Part shown: one piece after another, positions 35,469-44,099 of the stretch
How the letters are laid out: each line of letters begins with the position of its first letter
How positions within the stretch are numbered: position 1 is the stretch's first letter
Assembly: GCF_001665235.1 (NCBI RefSeq)
Contig: NZ_LZSC01000048.1
Span: 1-64,000 of the forward strand
DNA length: 64,000 nucleotides
Direction of reading: 5' to 3'
DNA from: Mycobacterium sp. 1100029.7
GTDB lineage: Bacteria > Actinomycetota > Actinomycetes > Mycobacteriales > Mycobacteriaceae
The notes under the pieces: generated by a model
The model's database searches: none
The model's input: only the letters and a program-made list of their open reading frames with translations
Told to the model about the DNA's origin: nothing
Made by a program: the position numbers and the translations under genes

Positions 35469-35771
35469 ATGACCACCACGCCCACCCGTCAGTCGCGGTT
35501 GACGCGACTCATCGTCGCCGGGGTCGCGGGCCTCGCGATGCTGGCGTTTGCCGACGCGGCACGCCTCGACAGCACGGCCGCCCCGGTCGGCCAAGTCCGG
35601 TTTGCCGCCGACGACAACGACGACCAGGCTCAGTTGCAGGAGCAACTCGCTCAGCAGCAGCTGCAGCAATCCGAACAGCAGGCCGAACAGCAAAATGAAG
35701 CGGCCGAACAACAATTCGAACAGGGCATGCAGGAAGCGCTACAGGCCGAACAACAGGCCAACAATCCCTAG
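35469..35771 (+). CDS. Small Gln/Glu-rich exported or membrane-anchored protein
   Basis: A 100-residue protein. An N-terminal hydrophobic segment (LIVAGVAGLAMLAFADAA, about residues 14-31) could be a signal peptide or anchor. Residues 50-95 are nearly all Gln, Glu, Asn and Ala (LQEQLAQQQLQQSEQQAEQQ), with heptad-like spacing that suggests a coiled coil. The stop overlaps the convergent START-like gene by 4 bp. No homologue family comes to mind. It may be a wall-associated structural peptide. Confidence 0.75.
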   Translation: MTTTPTRQSRLTRLIVAGVAGLAMLAFADAARLDSTAAPVGQVRFAADDNDDQAQLQEQLAQQQLQQSEQQAEQQNEAAEQQFEQGMQEALQAEQQANNP

Positions 35772-36220
35772 GCGCGGTCGGCGGCCTTGACGAGTCGATC
35801 CGCGAGAAGCTTGACGGCACCGCCCAGGGCGGCCCGCGTCGCCGGTCCCGTCCCACGGACGCCTTCGGTGAACGAGCCCGACCAATTGATGTCGGTGCCG
35901 CCCGCCGCGTTCGGCGTCAAGACAACCGTGCCGTAGTAATCCTTGGCCGGTGAAGGCGGCCCAACCAGCTTGTAGACCTGCCGGCGGTCCTGCTCGTACT
36001 CGACGATCTCCTCCTGCGCCAGGATCGGCCGCACCCCGATCTTGCGGATCGCTCCGACGCCGCCGGGTGCCGGATTGCCCTGCCGGGCCCAGCTCGAGTG
36101 CACCACGATCGGCTTGGCCCACGTCGACCAACTCGCGCCGTCGGCCAGCAACCCGAATACCGTTGCGGCGGACGCAGTGCTGGTCCGGTTGACCTCGAAT
36201 GAAAACTTGCGACCCGACAT
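35768..36220 (-). CDS. START/SRPBCC-like protein (Rv1919c-type)
   Basis: A 150-residue single-domain protein. FEVNRTSTASAATVFGLLADGASWSTW is the standard first strand and helices of Bet v1-like domains. The QVYKLVGPPSPAKDYYGTVVL strand pair and the terminal helix GGAVKLLADRLVKAADRA complete the fold. An ATG at 36241 is in frame upstream, but MSGRKFSFEV at 36220 begins at the domain boundary. It is the third such protein in the window. Ligand unknown. The Rv1919c label is by position and size only. Confidence 0.85.
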   Translation of the reverse strand: MSGRKFSFEVNRTSTASAATVFGLLADGASWSTWAKPIVVHSSWARQGNPAPGGVGAIRKIGVRPILAQEEIVEYEQDRRQVYKLVGPPSPAKDYYGTVVLTPNAAGGTDINWSGSFTEGVRGTGPATRAALGGAVKLLADRLVKAADRA

Positions 36221-36439
36221 AGCCGGGTACCCTACCGGCAATGTCGAACCGGCCCCGCCGGCGGGGAGCCGGCGCCGCGGGCCGTGAAATACTCACACGG
36301 CGGCCAGGCCCCGTGCATACTCAGGCGGTAAGCCCGCGACGTCGGGGCCCTGACTGCGCCGGGAATTCCGATGCGAAATGAAACCCTTTGCGGGACAGGC
36401 TCTTTGAGGTGTATCCGCTGATTCGAAGGACATGATGTA

Positions 36440-37564
36440 GTGCGGCGATCCCCTCAGTGCACGCGGGTGTCGTTGGCAGTCTGCGCGGTCCTGCTCGCGC
36501 TCTGCGGCTGCGCCAAGCCGGTCGGCACACCCGCGTCGAAGGACCCCACCGGCAGCCCGGCCGTGACGACCACCGGCAACGCCGCGGCCAAGACCGACAG
36601 CCAGCGCGTACTGGACAACGCCGTCAGCGACACCGCGCCCGGTTGCTCGGCCGCGGTGGGTTCGAAGGGGAGCGTCGTCTGGACCGGTGTGCGCGGTGTT
36701 GCCGACACGGCGAGCGGCGACAAAATCACCCCCGACACGGTGTTCGACATCGGCTCGGTGTCCAAGCAGTTCACCGCCACGGCCGTCCTGCTGCTCGCCG
36801 GCTCCGGGAAGCTGACGCTCGACGACCCGCTCACCAAACACCTGTCCGAATTTCCCAAGTGGGCCGACACCGTCACGATCACCGAGCTGATTCACCAGAC
36901 CAGCGGCATCCCCGAGTACGAGGGACTGCTGACCAAGCAGGGATTCCAGCCGACCGACCGGACCACTCAGGACCAGGCGCTGCAGGCGCTGGTGGCGGTC
37001 CCGCAACTGAATTTCAAGCCGGGTAGTCAGTTCGGGTATTCCGACTCCAACTATCTGCTGCTCGGCGAAATCGCGCACCGCGTCTCGGGGGAGCCGCTGC
37101 CGCAATTGCTGACGACGGAGATCTTCGATCCACTCGGCGTCGGGATGGTCGTGGATCCGGTGGGCGCGGTTGCGCACAAGGCCGTCGCGTACGCGGGCGG
37201 TGGCGAGGGCTACCGGCCGGTCTCCTCGGCCTGGGAACAGATCGGTGACGGCGCCGTCCAGGCGACACCGAGCCAGCTGGTGGTGTGGGGGGACAATTAC
37301 CGGACCGGTCGGGTGGGCGGACCGCGGCTGCTCGAGGCGCAGTTGGCGGGTGCGGTAGAGATCGGTCCCGGCATCCCCGTGCACTACGGCGCCGGCATCT
37401 ATATCAAGGCCGACGGCACACTCGACCACGACGGCGCTTCGACCGGCTTCGTGACGGCCTTCCGGGTCAGCAAGGATCGGCTCACGTCCATCGCCGTCAG
37501 TTGCAACGCTGACGACCAGATCCCCGAGGCTCTCGCCGACTCCATCGCGAAGCTCTGGATGTAG
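36440..37564 (+). CDS. Beta-lactamase-related serine hydrolase lipoprotein (Rv1922-like)
   Basis: A 374-residue lipoprotein. The signal ends in a lipobox VLLALCGC (Cys near residue 24). The penicillin-binding/beta-lactamase fold follows: the nucleophile motif SxxK is SVSK (FDIGSVSKQFTATAVLLL, about residue 105), and the second motif region GYSDSNYLLLGEIAHR contains the YxN tyrosine. The C-terminus lacks a clear KTG, with DHDGASTGFVTAF there. The class includes esterases and D-Ala-D-Ala peptidases. The GTG at 36440 is the likely start (AAGGA 9 nt before it). Confidence 0.88.
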   Translation: MRRSPQCTRVSLAVCAVLLALCGCAKPVGTPASKDPTGSPAVTTTGNAAAKTDSQRVLDNAVSDTAPGCSAAVGSKGSVVWTGVRGVADTASGDKITPDTVFDIGSVSKQFTATAVLLLAGSGKLTLDDPLTKHLSEFPKWADTVTITELIHQTSGIPEYEGLLTKQGFQPTDRTTQDQALQALVAVPQLNFKPGSQFGYSDSNYLLLGEIAHRVSGEPLPQLLTTEIFDPLGVGMVVDPVGAVAHKAVAYAGGGEGYRPVSSAWEQIGDGAVQATPSQLVVWGDNYRTGRVGGPRLLEAQLAGAVEIGPGIPVHYGAGIYIKADGTLDHDGASTGFVTAFRVSKDRLTSIAVSCNADDQIPEALADSIAKLWM

Positions 37565-37589
37565 TTCGGCGCAAGGGTTTTCGTCGGCT

Positions 37590-39143
37590 TCAGTCGACCG
37601 CGGTGATGCCGGCGACGATACGGCCGTCGCCGAGTTCGACGCGAGTCAGGGCGGTCCTGGCGGGCAGAGCACTCGCCAGACGCCCCAGGCCGGCCTCCGA
37701 TATCCGGATCAAGTCACCCCGGCGTCCGTCGGCGGTTTCGAGCGGTCCGACGGACCGGGCCGCGAGTCGCTCGAGCTGGCCGCGCGAGCGGTTGCCGAAT
37801 ACGGCCAGGTCGACGCCGGCCGTGGTCAGCAACGCTGACGTGGTGCCGGTCAACCGTGCGCCGATGTCTGCAGCGACCTGGTCGTGGAAGGCGGGGACGA
37901 CGACCGTCACGCCGAACGGAGTGCCGGCGGCCGTCGGCGCGACGGGAACGGTGACCGCGGCCATGTCCAGCAGATTGCAGAAGTTCGTGTAGGTACCCAT
38001 CCGCCGGCTGATGCCCACGGGATCGGCGCTCACCTCGCTCAGCGCGGGATGTTCGGTGGTCGTCGGCAGCAGCAGCGCGTCGAAACCGTCGAGCAGTGCT
38101 GCGGCCTCGGCTTTCGCGCGCACCAGGGTGTCCACGTCGGCGGCGAAGGCGGGACCGGTGACCGCGCGGGCCGCCGTGATGATCGACGCCACGACAGGAT
38201 CCGCGCTTGCCGGCGCGGTATCGAGGAATGTCCCGACGGCCGCATACCGCTCGGCGACGATCGCGCCGTCGTAAAGCAGCAGCGCCGCGTCCAGCAGCAT
38301 CGCGATGTCGATCGTCTCGACGTCCAGACCGGCATCGGCGGCCAGGCGCACCGACCGCTCGAAGGCGTCGCGGTAGCCGGGACTGAGCAAGGTCAGATTG
38401 GCGGGCGCGGGAACCGCCAGCCGCGGCGCGCTCGGCGCGGCGAGTGCAACCTCGGCAGGCCAGCCGCGACTGCGGGGATCACCCGGATGCGGGCCGGCCA
38501 TCACGGCGACCGCCTGGGCCGCCAACTCGAGGTCCGCCGCGAGGACGGCGACGGCGTCATAGCTGGCGCAGGCCGGGACGACGCCGTGGGTCGGGATGAT
38601 GCCCAGGGTGGGTTTGATGCCGACGACACCGTTGAGTGCGGCGGGGACCCGGACCGATCCCGCGGTGTCGGTGCCAACGCCAATGTCGACGATGCCCAAC
38701 GCGACGGCGACCGCCGAACCGGAACTGGATCCGCCCGAGACCAGCTGCGGGTGACGCGAATTACGCACGGCGCCAAAGGGACTGCGAGTGCCGGCCAGTC
38801 CGCAACCGAACTGGTCGAGGTTGGTTTTGCCGACGATCACCGCGCCCGCGTCGCGAAGTCGTGCGATGGCCGCCGCGGTAGTGTCCGGCCGGTAGGCGTA
38901 CTCGCGGCATCCCGCGGTGGTCGGCAGGCCCGCCACGTCGATGTTGTCCTTGACGGCGACCAACCGCCCGGCCAGCGGCAACCGATCGCCAGCGGCGACC
39001 CGCTGTTCGACGGCCACGGCATCAACGAGCACATCGTCTTTGTCGCGCAGCGTGATCCACACCTCGGGCCGATCGATCTCGGCGATCGTGTGGTAGGCGG
39101 CGGCGACGCGCGCGCTCGGGGACAGGCGGGTGTCGGTGATCAT
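37590..39143 (-). CDS. Amidase, allophanate-hydrolase-like (AtzF type), short C-terminal domain
   Basis: A 517-residue amidase-signature enzyme. The Ser-cisSer-Lys triad is visible: Lys in LVAVKDNIDVAGLPTTAG, the SGGSSSGSAVAVALG loop, and the nucleophile region GTDTAGSVRVPAALNG. NLDQFGCGLAGTRSPFG is typical of AtzF. The C-terminal domain that finishes allophanate breakdown is usually about 130-170 residues, but here only about 65 (from DLAVFGNRSRGQLERLAARS) remain, so an internal loss of part of that domain is likely. The ATG at 39143 lies 14 bp after the transporter stop, so the two form an operon. The open frame upstream to 40214 is a shadow of the transporter. Confidence 0.88.
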   Translation of the reverse strand: MITDTRLSPSARVAAAYHTIAEIDRPEVWITLRDKDDVLVDAVAVEQRVAAGDRLPLAGRLVAVKDNIDVAGLPTTAGCREYAYRPDTTAAAIARLRDAGAVIVGKTNLDQFGCGLAGTRSPFGAVRNSRHPQLVSGGSSSGSAVAVALGIVDIGVGTDTAGSVRVPAALNGVVGIKPTLGIIPTHGVVPACASYDAVAVLAADLELAAQAVAVMAGPHPGDPRSRGWPAEVALAAPSAPRLAVPAPANLTLLSPGYRDAFERSVRLAADAGLDVETIDIAMLLDAALLLYDGAIVAERYAAVGTFLDTAPASADPVVASIITAARAVTGPAFAADVDTLVRAKAEAAALLDGFDALLLPTTTEHPALSEVSADPVGISRRMGTYTNFCNLLDMAAVTVPVAPTAAGTPFGVTVVVPAFHDQVAADIGARLTGTTSALLTTAGVDLAVFGNRSRGQLERLAARSVGPLETADGRRGDLIRISEAGLGRLASALPARTALTRVELGDGRIVAGITAVD

Positions 39144-39157
39144 CGCGGGGGCCGCCC

Positions 39158-40579
39158 TCACAACATGTGCGGCGCGATCAGGACCGCGCCGCCGGCCACC
39201 ACGAAGCCGATCAAGAACGCGATCACCGTAAAGCCCATCACTTGACGCACATTGAGCTTCGCGATCGCAAGCACCGGCAACAACCAGAACGGCTGGATCA
39301 TGTTTGCGACGCCCTCGCCGACGGCGACCGACATCGAGATCAGGCCGAGGTACGCCGGGCCGTGTTGCCCGATGGCCAGCGCCGAGCCGACCGCGATGGG
39401 TCCCTGCACCGCCCAGTGCCCGCCACCGGACGGGACGAACAGTGAAATCAGCACGGAGCCAACGAAAGTCAGGAACGGAAGGGTGTACTGGTCGGCGCCC
39501 CGCACCAGCGCCTCGGCGAGGACGGTCTGCAACGCCCGGCCCGACCCGGGCGGCAGATAGCCGAGCAGCCCGGCGATCCCGCCGTACAGCGGATACTGCA
39601 GCAACAGCGGGCCGGACACCTTCGCCGCGCCGGAGAACGCGCGAATGAAGCGAATCGGCGTACCGTGCAGCAACGCGCTGGTGACGGTGAACAGCATGAT
39701 CATCGAGGAGATGTTCAGCGCAAAGCCGCTCAGCGCGAAATACGTGATGCCGGCGGCGAAGACGAGCACGTTGAGGATCCACAGATTCTCCAGCCGCTCG
39801 GCGAAGGTCCGGGGCCTCTCCGGCACATCCGGGGCGGGTTCCTCCTCGAACACCGCGGGATCGGGCTCGAGGGTCTCCTGCGGCGCCATCCGCCAGATGG
39901 TGAGGGCGACGAGCGCGACCATGGCGATGACCGCGATCCAGCTGTAGGGCTGAAAAATCGTCAGACGCAACGGCACGATCATTCCGGTCATCTTGTGAAT
40001 CACGTTGATGGGACTGGCCGTATCGGTGTTGGCGAGCGCGATCGACGACGACAGGCCCTGGGTCCAGATCAGGTATCCCATGAACCCGGTCGCGATCAGG
40101 TAGCCGAAATGCACGTGGGGAAGCCGCTTGGCGACCTGACGCGCGACCAGCGCGCCGGACACCAGGCCCAGCCCCCAGTTCAGCAGCGAGAAGACGCTGC
40201 TGACTCCGAAGCACAGCAGAGCCCCCTGAACCTGGGTCGTCGGTTTACTCGCCAGCCAGATGATGCCCCGTTTGACGACGGGCGCCTCGGCCAGCGTGTA
40301 GCCGGTGACTAGGACAAGCACCATCTGGAACGCGAAGGTGAAGATGTTCTGCGATCCCCACACGCCGCCGTACCAGGCCTTGAGCACACCGGCAGGCGTC
40401 GCGTCGCGGACGAACACCGCCACCAGGGCAACCACGATCAGCGTCAGGATCACCGCGAACAGGTACGGGTCCGGCATCAGCCGTTCGACGTAGCGGACGC
40501 ACAGCATGGTGAGGCGCTGCATGATGCCGCGACGCTCGACATGTTCGTGCCCGACATGTTCGTCTTTGGTGGTCGTCAT
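39158..40579 (-). CDS. Short-chain fatty acid transporter family protein (AtoE-like)
   Basis: A 473-residue polytopic membrane protein of the AtoE family. The N-terminal LMPDPYLFAVILTLIVVALV is a hallmark of the first helix, and GHWAVQGPIAVGSALAIGQH and FVPSGGGHW are in the C-terminal half. A basic-acidic cytoplasmic loop (APQETLEPDPAVFEEEPAPD) occurs mid-protein. AtoE relatives move short-chain fatty acids. Here it sits with an allophanate-hydrolase-like amidase, so the cargo could be an amide or a dicarboxylate. The start is the ATG at 40579 (MTTTKDEHVGH), because AAAGG precedes it. Confidence 0.88.
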   Translation of the reverse strand: MTTTKDEHVGHEHVERRGIMQRLTMLCVRYVERLMPDPYLFAVILTLIVVALVAVFVRDATPAGVLKAWYGGVWGSQNIFTFAFQMVLVLVTGYTLAEAPVVKRGIIWLASKPTTQVQGALLCFGVSSVFSLLNWGLGLVSGALVARQVAKRLPHVHFGYLIATGFMGYLIWTQGLSSSIALANTDTASPINVIHKMTGMIVPLRLTIFQPYSWIAVIAMVALVALTIWRMAPQETLEPDPAVFEEEPAPDVPERPRTFAERLENLWILNVLVFAAGITYFALSGFALNISSMIMLFTVTSALLHGTPIRFIRAFSGAAKVSGPLLLQYPLYGGIAGLLGYLPPGSGRALQTVLAEALVRGADQYTLPFLTFVGSVLISLFVPSGGGHWAVQGPIAVGSALAIGQHGPAYLGLISMSVAVGEGVANMIQPFWLLPVLAIAKLNVRQVMGFTVIAFLIGFVVAGGAVLIAPHML

Positions 40580-40767
40580 TGCCCGCCTTTGCCGCGATGT
40601 TGCGCCCGCGTTGAAACCGAAGCGCTCAGGTAACTCTAGATTGATTGCCGGGATGTAACCTGCGATGAACTCGTAGACAAAGACAACGCCGATTGCCATG
40701 GCATGCCCAGATCGGGCCGTGCGCCCGGGGCGCCGCGCACCGGGCGGGACCGGTATCGCGGCGCCCC

Positions 40768-40780
40768 TAAACTGGCGGCT
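40768..40780 (+). promoter_or_regulatory. -10 box for a leaderless fadD31 transcript
   Basis: TAAACT at 40768-40773 is followed by 7 nt and the ATG at 40781. It supports this start over the earlier ATG at 40703. Confidence 0.45.
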
Positions 40781-42622
40781 ATGGATGACGGTTCCGCACA
40801 GGACTCCGTGGCTCCAAAAGGCCTGCTACGTATAGAAGATTGCCTGGACGCCCAGGGCAATATCGCGTTGCCGCCGGGCACCACGCTGATATCGCTGATC
40901 GCGCGCAACGTCGCCAACGTCGGTGATTCAGTGGCGTATCGCTACCTGGACTACGCGCGATCCGAGGGGCAGGCCCACGAAGTGACGTGGGCCCAGCTCG
41001 GGGTTCGGTTGCAGGCCATCGCGGCGCGTGTCCAGCAGTTCGCGGGCGACGGCGACCGGGTAGCGGTCCTCGCTCCGCAGGGCATCGACTACGTCGCCGG
41101 CTTCTACGCCGCGATCAAGGCAGGCACCATCGCGGTGCCGCTGTTCGCGCCGGAACTTCCGGGTCACGTCGAGCGCCTGGGCACCGCGCTTCGCGATTCC
41201 AGGCCCTCGGTGGTGTTGACGACCGCGGGAGCCAAGGAGGCGGTGGAAGGCTTTCTCGACAGCGCCGTTCAGCTGCATAGGCCGCGGGTCGTCATCATCG
41301 ATCAGATACCCGACTCGGCGGGGGAGTCGTTCACGCCGGTGCAGCTGGGCATCGACCAGGTTTCGCATTTGCAATACACCTCGGGTGCGACCCGGGCGCC
41401 GGCCGGCGTAGAGATCACCCACCGAGCGGTGGGCACCAACCTGACGCAGATGATTCTGTCGATCGATCTGCTGAACCGAAACACGCACGGCGTCAGTTGG
41501 TTACCGCTGTATCACGACATGGGACTGTCGATGATCGGCTTTCCCGCCGTCTACGGCGGGCATTCCACGCTGATGTCACCGACCGCGTTCGTGCGCCGCC
41601 CACAGCGGTGGATCCAGGCGCTGTCCGACGAGTCACGGCAGGGCAATGTGGTCACCGCCGCGCCCAACTTCGCCTACGAGTGGGCAGCGCAACGCGGCCT
41701 TCCCGCCGCCGGTTCAGACATCGATCTGAGCAACGTGGTGCTGATCATCGGGTCCGAGCCGGTCAGCACCGATGCGATCACCACGTTCAACAAGGCGTTC
41801 GCTCCCTACGGCCTGCCCCGCACGGCGTTCAAACCGTCCTACGGCATCGCCGAGGCGACGCTGATGATCGCCACGATCGCACCCAGCGCCGAGGCGACGG
41901 CCAGCTACTTCGACCGTGAGCAGCTGGGCGCCGGTCGCGCTGTGCAGGTCGGCGCCGACGCCCCCAACGCGGTGCCGCAGGTGTCGTGCGGTCAGGTCGC
42001 GCGCAGCCTGCGGGCGGTGATCGTCGACCCCCGGACCGCTGCCGAACTGCCCGACGGCGCGGTCGGTGAAGTGTGGTTGCAAGGCGACAACGTGGGCCGC
42101 GGTTATTGGGGCCGCCCCGAAGAAACCCAGCGGGCGTTCCATGCGCAGCTGCGGTCCCGGCTCGCCGACGGCAGCCGCGCGCACGGCGCGGCCACCGGAA
42201 GCTCCTGGCTGCGGACCGGCGATCTGGGCGTGTTCTCCGACGGCGAGCTCTACATCACCGGCAGGATCGCCGACCTGGTGGTGGTCGACGGTCGCAACCA
42301 CTATCCGCAACACATCGAGGGCACCGCCACCGAGGCGTCGCCGATGGTGCGACGCGGCTATGTGACGGCGTTTTCGGTGCCGGACGCCGACACCGCGAAC
42401 AGCACCCTGGTGATCATCGCCGAGCGTGCGGCAGGCACCAGCCGCGACGATCCGCAGCCTGCCATCGAGGCGATCAAGGCCGCGGTGTCGCAGCGCCACG
42501 GTCTGACCGTCGCCGACGTGCGATTGCTGCCGGCCGGCGCGATTCCTCGCACCACCAGCGGCAAGCTGGCTCGGCTCGCGTGCCGGGATCAGTACCTCAG
42601 CGGTGCACTCGGCTCGCGCTGA
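40781..42622 (+). CDS. fadD31: Fatty-acyl-AMP ligase (FadD31)
   Basis: A 613-residue adenylate-forming enzyme of the FAAL class, which activates fatty acids as acyl-AMP for transfer to polyketide synthases or peptide synthetases. The P-loop motif is LQYTSGATRAPAGVEITH, and PLYHDMGLSMIGFP marks the A4-like core. The FAAL-specific insertion follows near SPTAFVRRPQRWIQALSDES, and RTGDLGVFSDGELYITGR is the A7-A8 region. No polyketide synthase is adjacent, so the acceptor must be elsewhere. Two genes follow in the same direction within about 40 bp each, suggesting an operon. Synteny supports fadD31. Confidence 0.93.
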   Translation: MDDGSAQDSVAPKGLLRIEDCLDAQGNIALPPGTTLISLIARNVANVGDSVAYRYLDYARSEGQAHEVTWAQLGVRLQAIAARVQQFAGDGDRVAVLAPQGIDYVAGFYAAIKAGTIAVPLFAPELPGHVERLGTALRDSRPSVVLTTAGAKEAVEGFLDSAVQLHRPRVVIIDQIPDSAGESFTPVQLGIDQVSHLQYTSGATRAPAGVEITHRAVGTNLTQMILSIDLLNRNTHGVSWLPLYHDMGLSMIGFPAVYGGHSTLMSPTAFVRRPQRWIQALSDESRQGNVVTAAPNFAYEWAAQRGLPAAGSDIDLSNVVLIIGSEPVSTDAITTFNKAFAPYGLPRTAFKPSYGIAEATLMIATIAPSAEATASYFDREQLGAGRAVQVGADAPNAVPQVSCGQVARSLRAVIVDPRTAAELPDGAVGEVWLQGDNVGRGYWGRPEETQRAFHAQLRSRLADGSRAHGAATGSSWLRTGDLGVFSDGELYITGRIADLVVVDGRNHYPQHIEGTATEASPMVRRGYVTAFSVPDADTANSTLVIIAERAAGTSRDDPQPAIEAIKAAVSQRHGLTVADVRLLPAGAIPRTTSGKLARLACRDQYLSGALGSR

Positions 42623-42663
42623 AACGACTCGGTCGATCTGAGTCCGGGTGGCATCCTGGCCAC

Positions 42664-43320
42664 ATGGGTCTGCTCATCCGGTTGGCGGAGTTTCTGATTC
42701 TGCTGCTGCCGTTGGTGGGCCTGGCGGTGGGTGCGGTGCGCGCGTTCAGCGCCAACAAGCGGCGAGCCGAGCAGCGGATTGAGCCCGCCGTCGCGCCGCC
42801 GGCCGCCGGCACACCCCATCGCGCCGTCCAGTGGCGATCGTTGCGGCGGATCGTGGACGAACACGCCCGCACCGACACCCGCTGGCTGGATTACGAGCTG
42901 GATTTCGCCAAGCTGCTCGACTTCCCGCTGATGACCGACCTGCGCGATCCGCTGACGGTCGCTTTCCACAAAGCCAAGCTGCGGGCCGATCTGCTGCGGC
43001 CGATCCACGCCGAAGATCTTCTCGACGACCGCGAATCCGCTACGAAATATCAAGCGGCCGTTGAGGATTACGTCACGGCGTTCAACGTCGCGGAGGCGGA
43101 GGCACGGCGCCGGCGCCGCAGCGACTTTTCCCGCGACCAACAGCAGCGGCTGGCCCGCGCGCAGAATCTGCTGCGGATGGCGTCGGACCCGGCCGCCGCG
43201 CCGCGGGAACGCCAAACCGCCTACGACGCCGCCCGAAAGGAACTCGACGGTCTGCTCGTCCTGCCGGCCACCACCCAGGCCAGCATCGAGCGCGGCTTCT
43301 CCGGCGAGATCGAGGGATAA
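42664..43320 (+). CDS. Membrane-anchored conserved hypothetical protein
   Basis: A 218-residue protein. An N-terminal hydrophobic helix (LIRLAEFLILLLPLVGLAVGAVRAF, about residues 4-28) anchors it. The remainder is hydrophilic, helical and charged, with EHARTDTRWLDYELDFAKLLD in the middle and a long helix AEARRRRRSDFSRDQQQRLA after it. There is no cysteine. The topology suggests a single-pass protein with a cytoplasmic domain. It lies 41 bp after fadD31 and 28 bp before the DUF2071 gene. Family not recognised. Confidence 0.8.
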   Translation: MGLLIRLAEFLILLLPLVGLAVGAVRAFSANKRRAEQRIEPAVAPPAAGTPHRAVQWRSLRRIVDEHARTDTRWLDYELDFAKLLDFPLMTDLRDPLTVAFHKAKLRADLLRPIHAEDLLDDRESATKYQAAVEDYVTAFNVAEAEARRRRRSDFSRDQQQRLARAQNLLRMASDPAAAPRERQTAYDAARKELDGLLVLPATTQASIERGFSGEIEG

Positions 43321-43348
43321 CGCGGGCCAGGCGTGTCACGATGACGAG

Positions 43349-44092
43349 ATGACCGTGCCGGAGGGGCCTCTCGTGGGTTATCCGGTCACGCCCCCGCCGC
43401 TGCCCGGGCCGGTCACCTTCGACCAGCGCTGGACCGACCTGACGTTCGTGCATTGGCCGGTTGCGCCCGACAGCGTCGCGCACCTGTACCCGGCCGGGAC
43501 GCGGCCCGATGTCTTCGCCGACGGCATGACCTACGTGGGACTGGTTCCGTTCGCGATGTCGAGCACCAAAGTTGGCACCGCACTGCCGCTTCCGTACTTC
43601 GGCAGCTTCTTGGAAACCAACGTCCGGCTGTATTCGATCGACGACGCCGGACGACACGGCGTCGTCTTCCGGTCGCTGGAGACGGCCCGCCTGGCCGTCG
43701 TGCCCGTCACCCGGATCGGCCTGGGCGTCCCCTACACCTGGGCGAAGATGCGGATGACGCGTGACCGGCAGACCGTGACCTATTTCAGCGTGCGCCGGTG
43801 GCCGCGCCGCGGCTTGTGCAGCCGGCTGACCGTCGCCGTCGGGGCCGCGGTGCAGCCCGAAGACCTGGAGGTGTGGCTCACCGCCCGCTGGGGCGCGCAT
43901 ACCCGCAAGGCCGGCCGCACCTGGTGGGTGCCCAACGAGCACGATCCGTGGCCGTTGCGGGCAGCCGAAATAGTCGATCTCAGCGACGAATTGGTCGAGG
44001 CCGCCGCGGTGCGTCCCGCGGGCGTCCGGTTGCGCGCGCTGTTCTCACCCGGGGTGCGGACCCGATTCGGCCGCCCTTGTCTGGTCGAGTGA
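43349..44092 (+). CDS. DUF2071 (YqjF-like) protein (Rv1927-like)
   Basis: A 247-residue protein of the YqjF/DUF2071 family. TFDQRWTDLTFVHWPVAP and DGMTYVGLVPFAMSSTK are the conserved N-terminal part, and SFLETNVRLYSIDDAGRHGV plus YTWAKMRMTRDRQTVTYFS are the core strands. Members are small beta-rich proteins of unknown function. The ATG at 43349 gives the conserved start. The stop is 7 bp from the convergent SDR gene's stop. Confidence 0.88.
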   Translation: MTVPEGPLVGYPVTPPPLPGPVTFDQRWTDLTFVHWPVAPDSVAHLYPAGTRPDVFADGMTYVGLVPFAMSSTKVGTALPLPYFGSFLETNVRLYSIDDAGRHGVVFRSLETARLAVVPVTRIGLGVPYTWAKMRMTRDRQTVTYFSVRRWPRRGLCSRLTVAVGAAVQPEDLEVWLTARWGAHTRKAGRTWWVPNEHDPWPLRAAEIVDLSDELVEAAAVRPAGVRLRALFSPGVRTRFGRPCLVE

Positions 44093-44099
44093 CCGGCCG

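Noticed and set aside
39144..40214. N-terminal extension of the amidase frame into the transporter gene
   Set aside because: The extension is Arg/Gly-rich and matches no amidase domain. The conserved protein begins at the ATG at 39143, 14 bp after the transporter stop.
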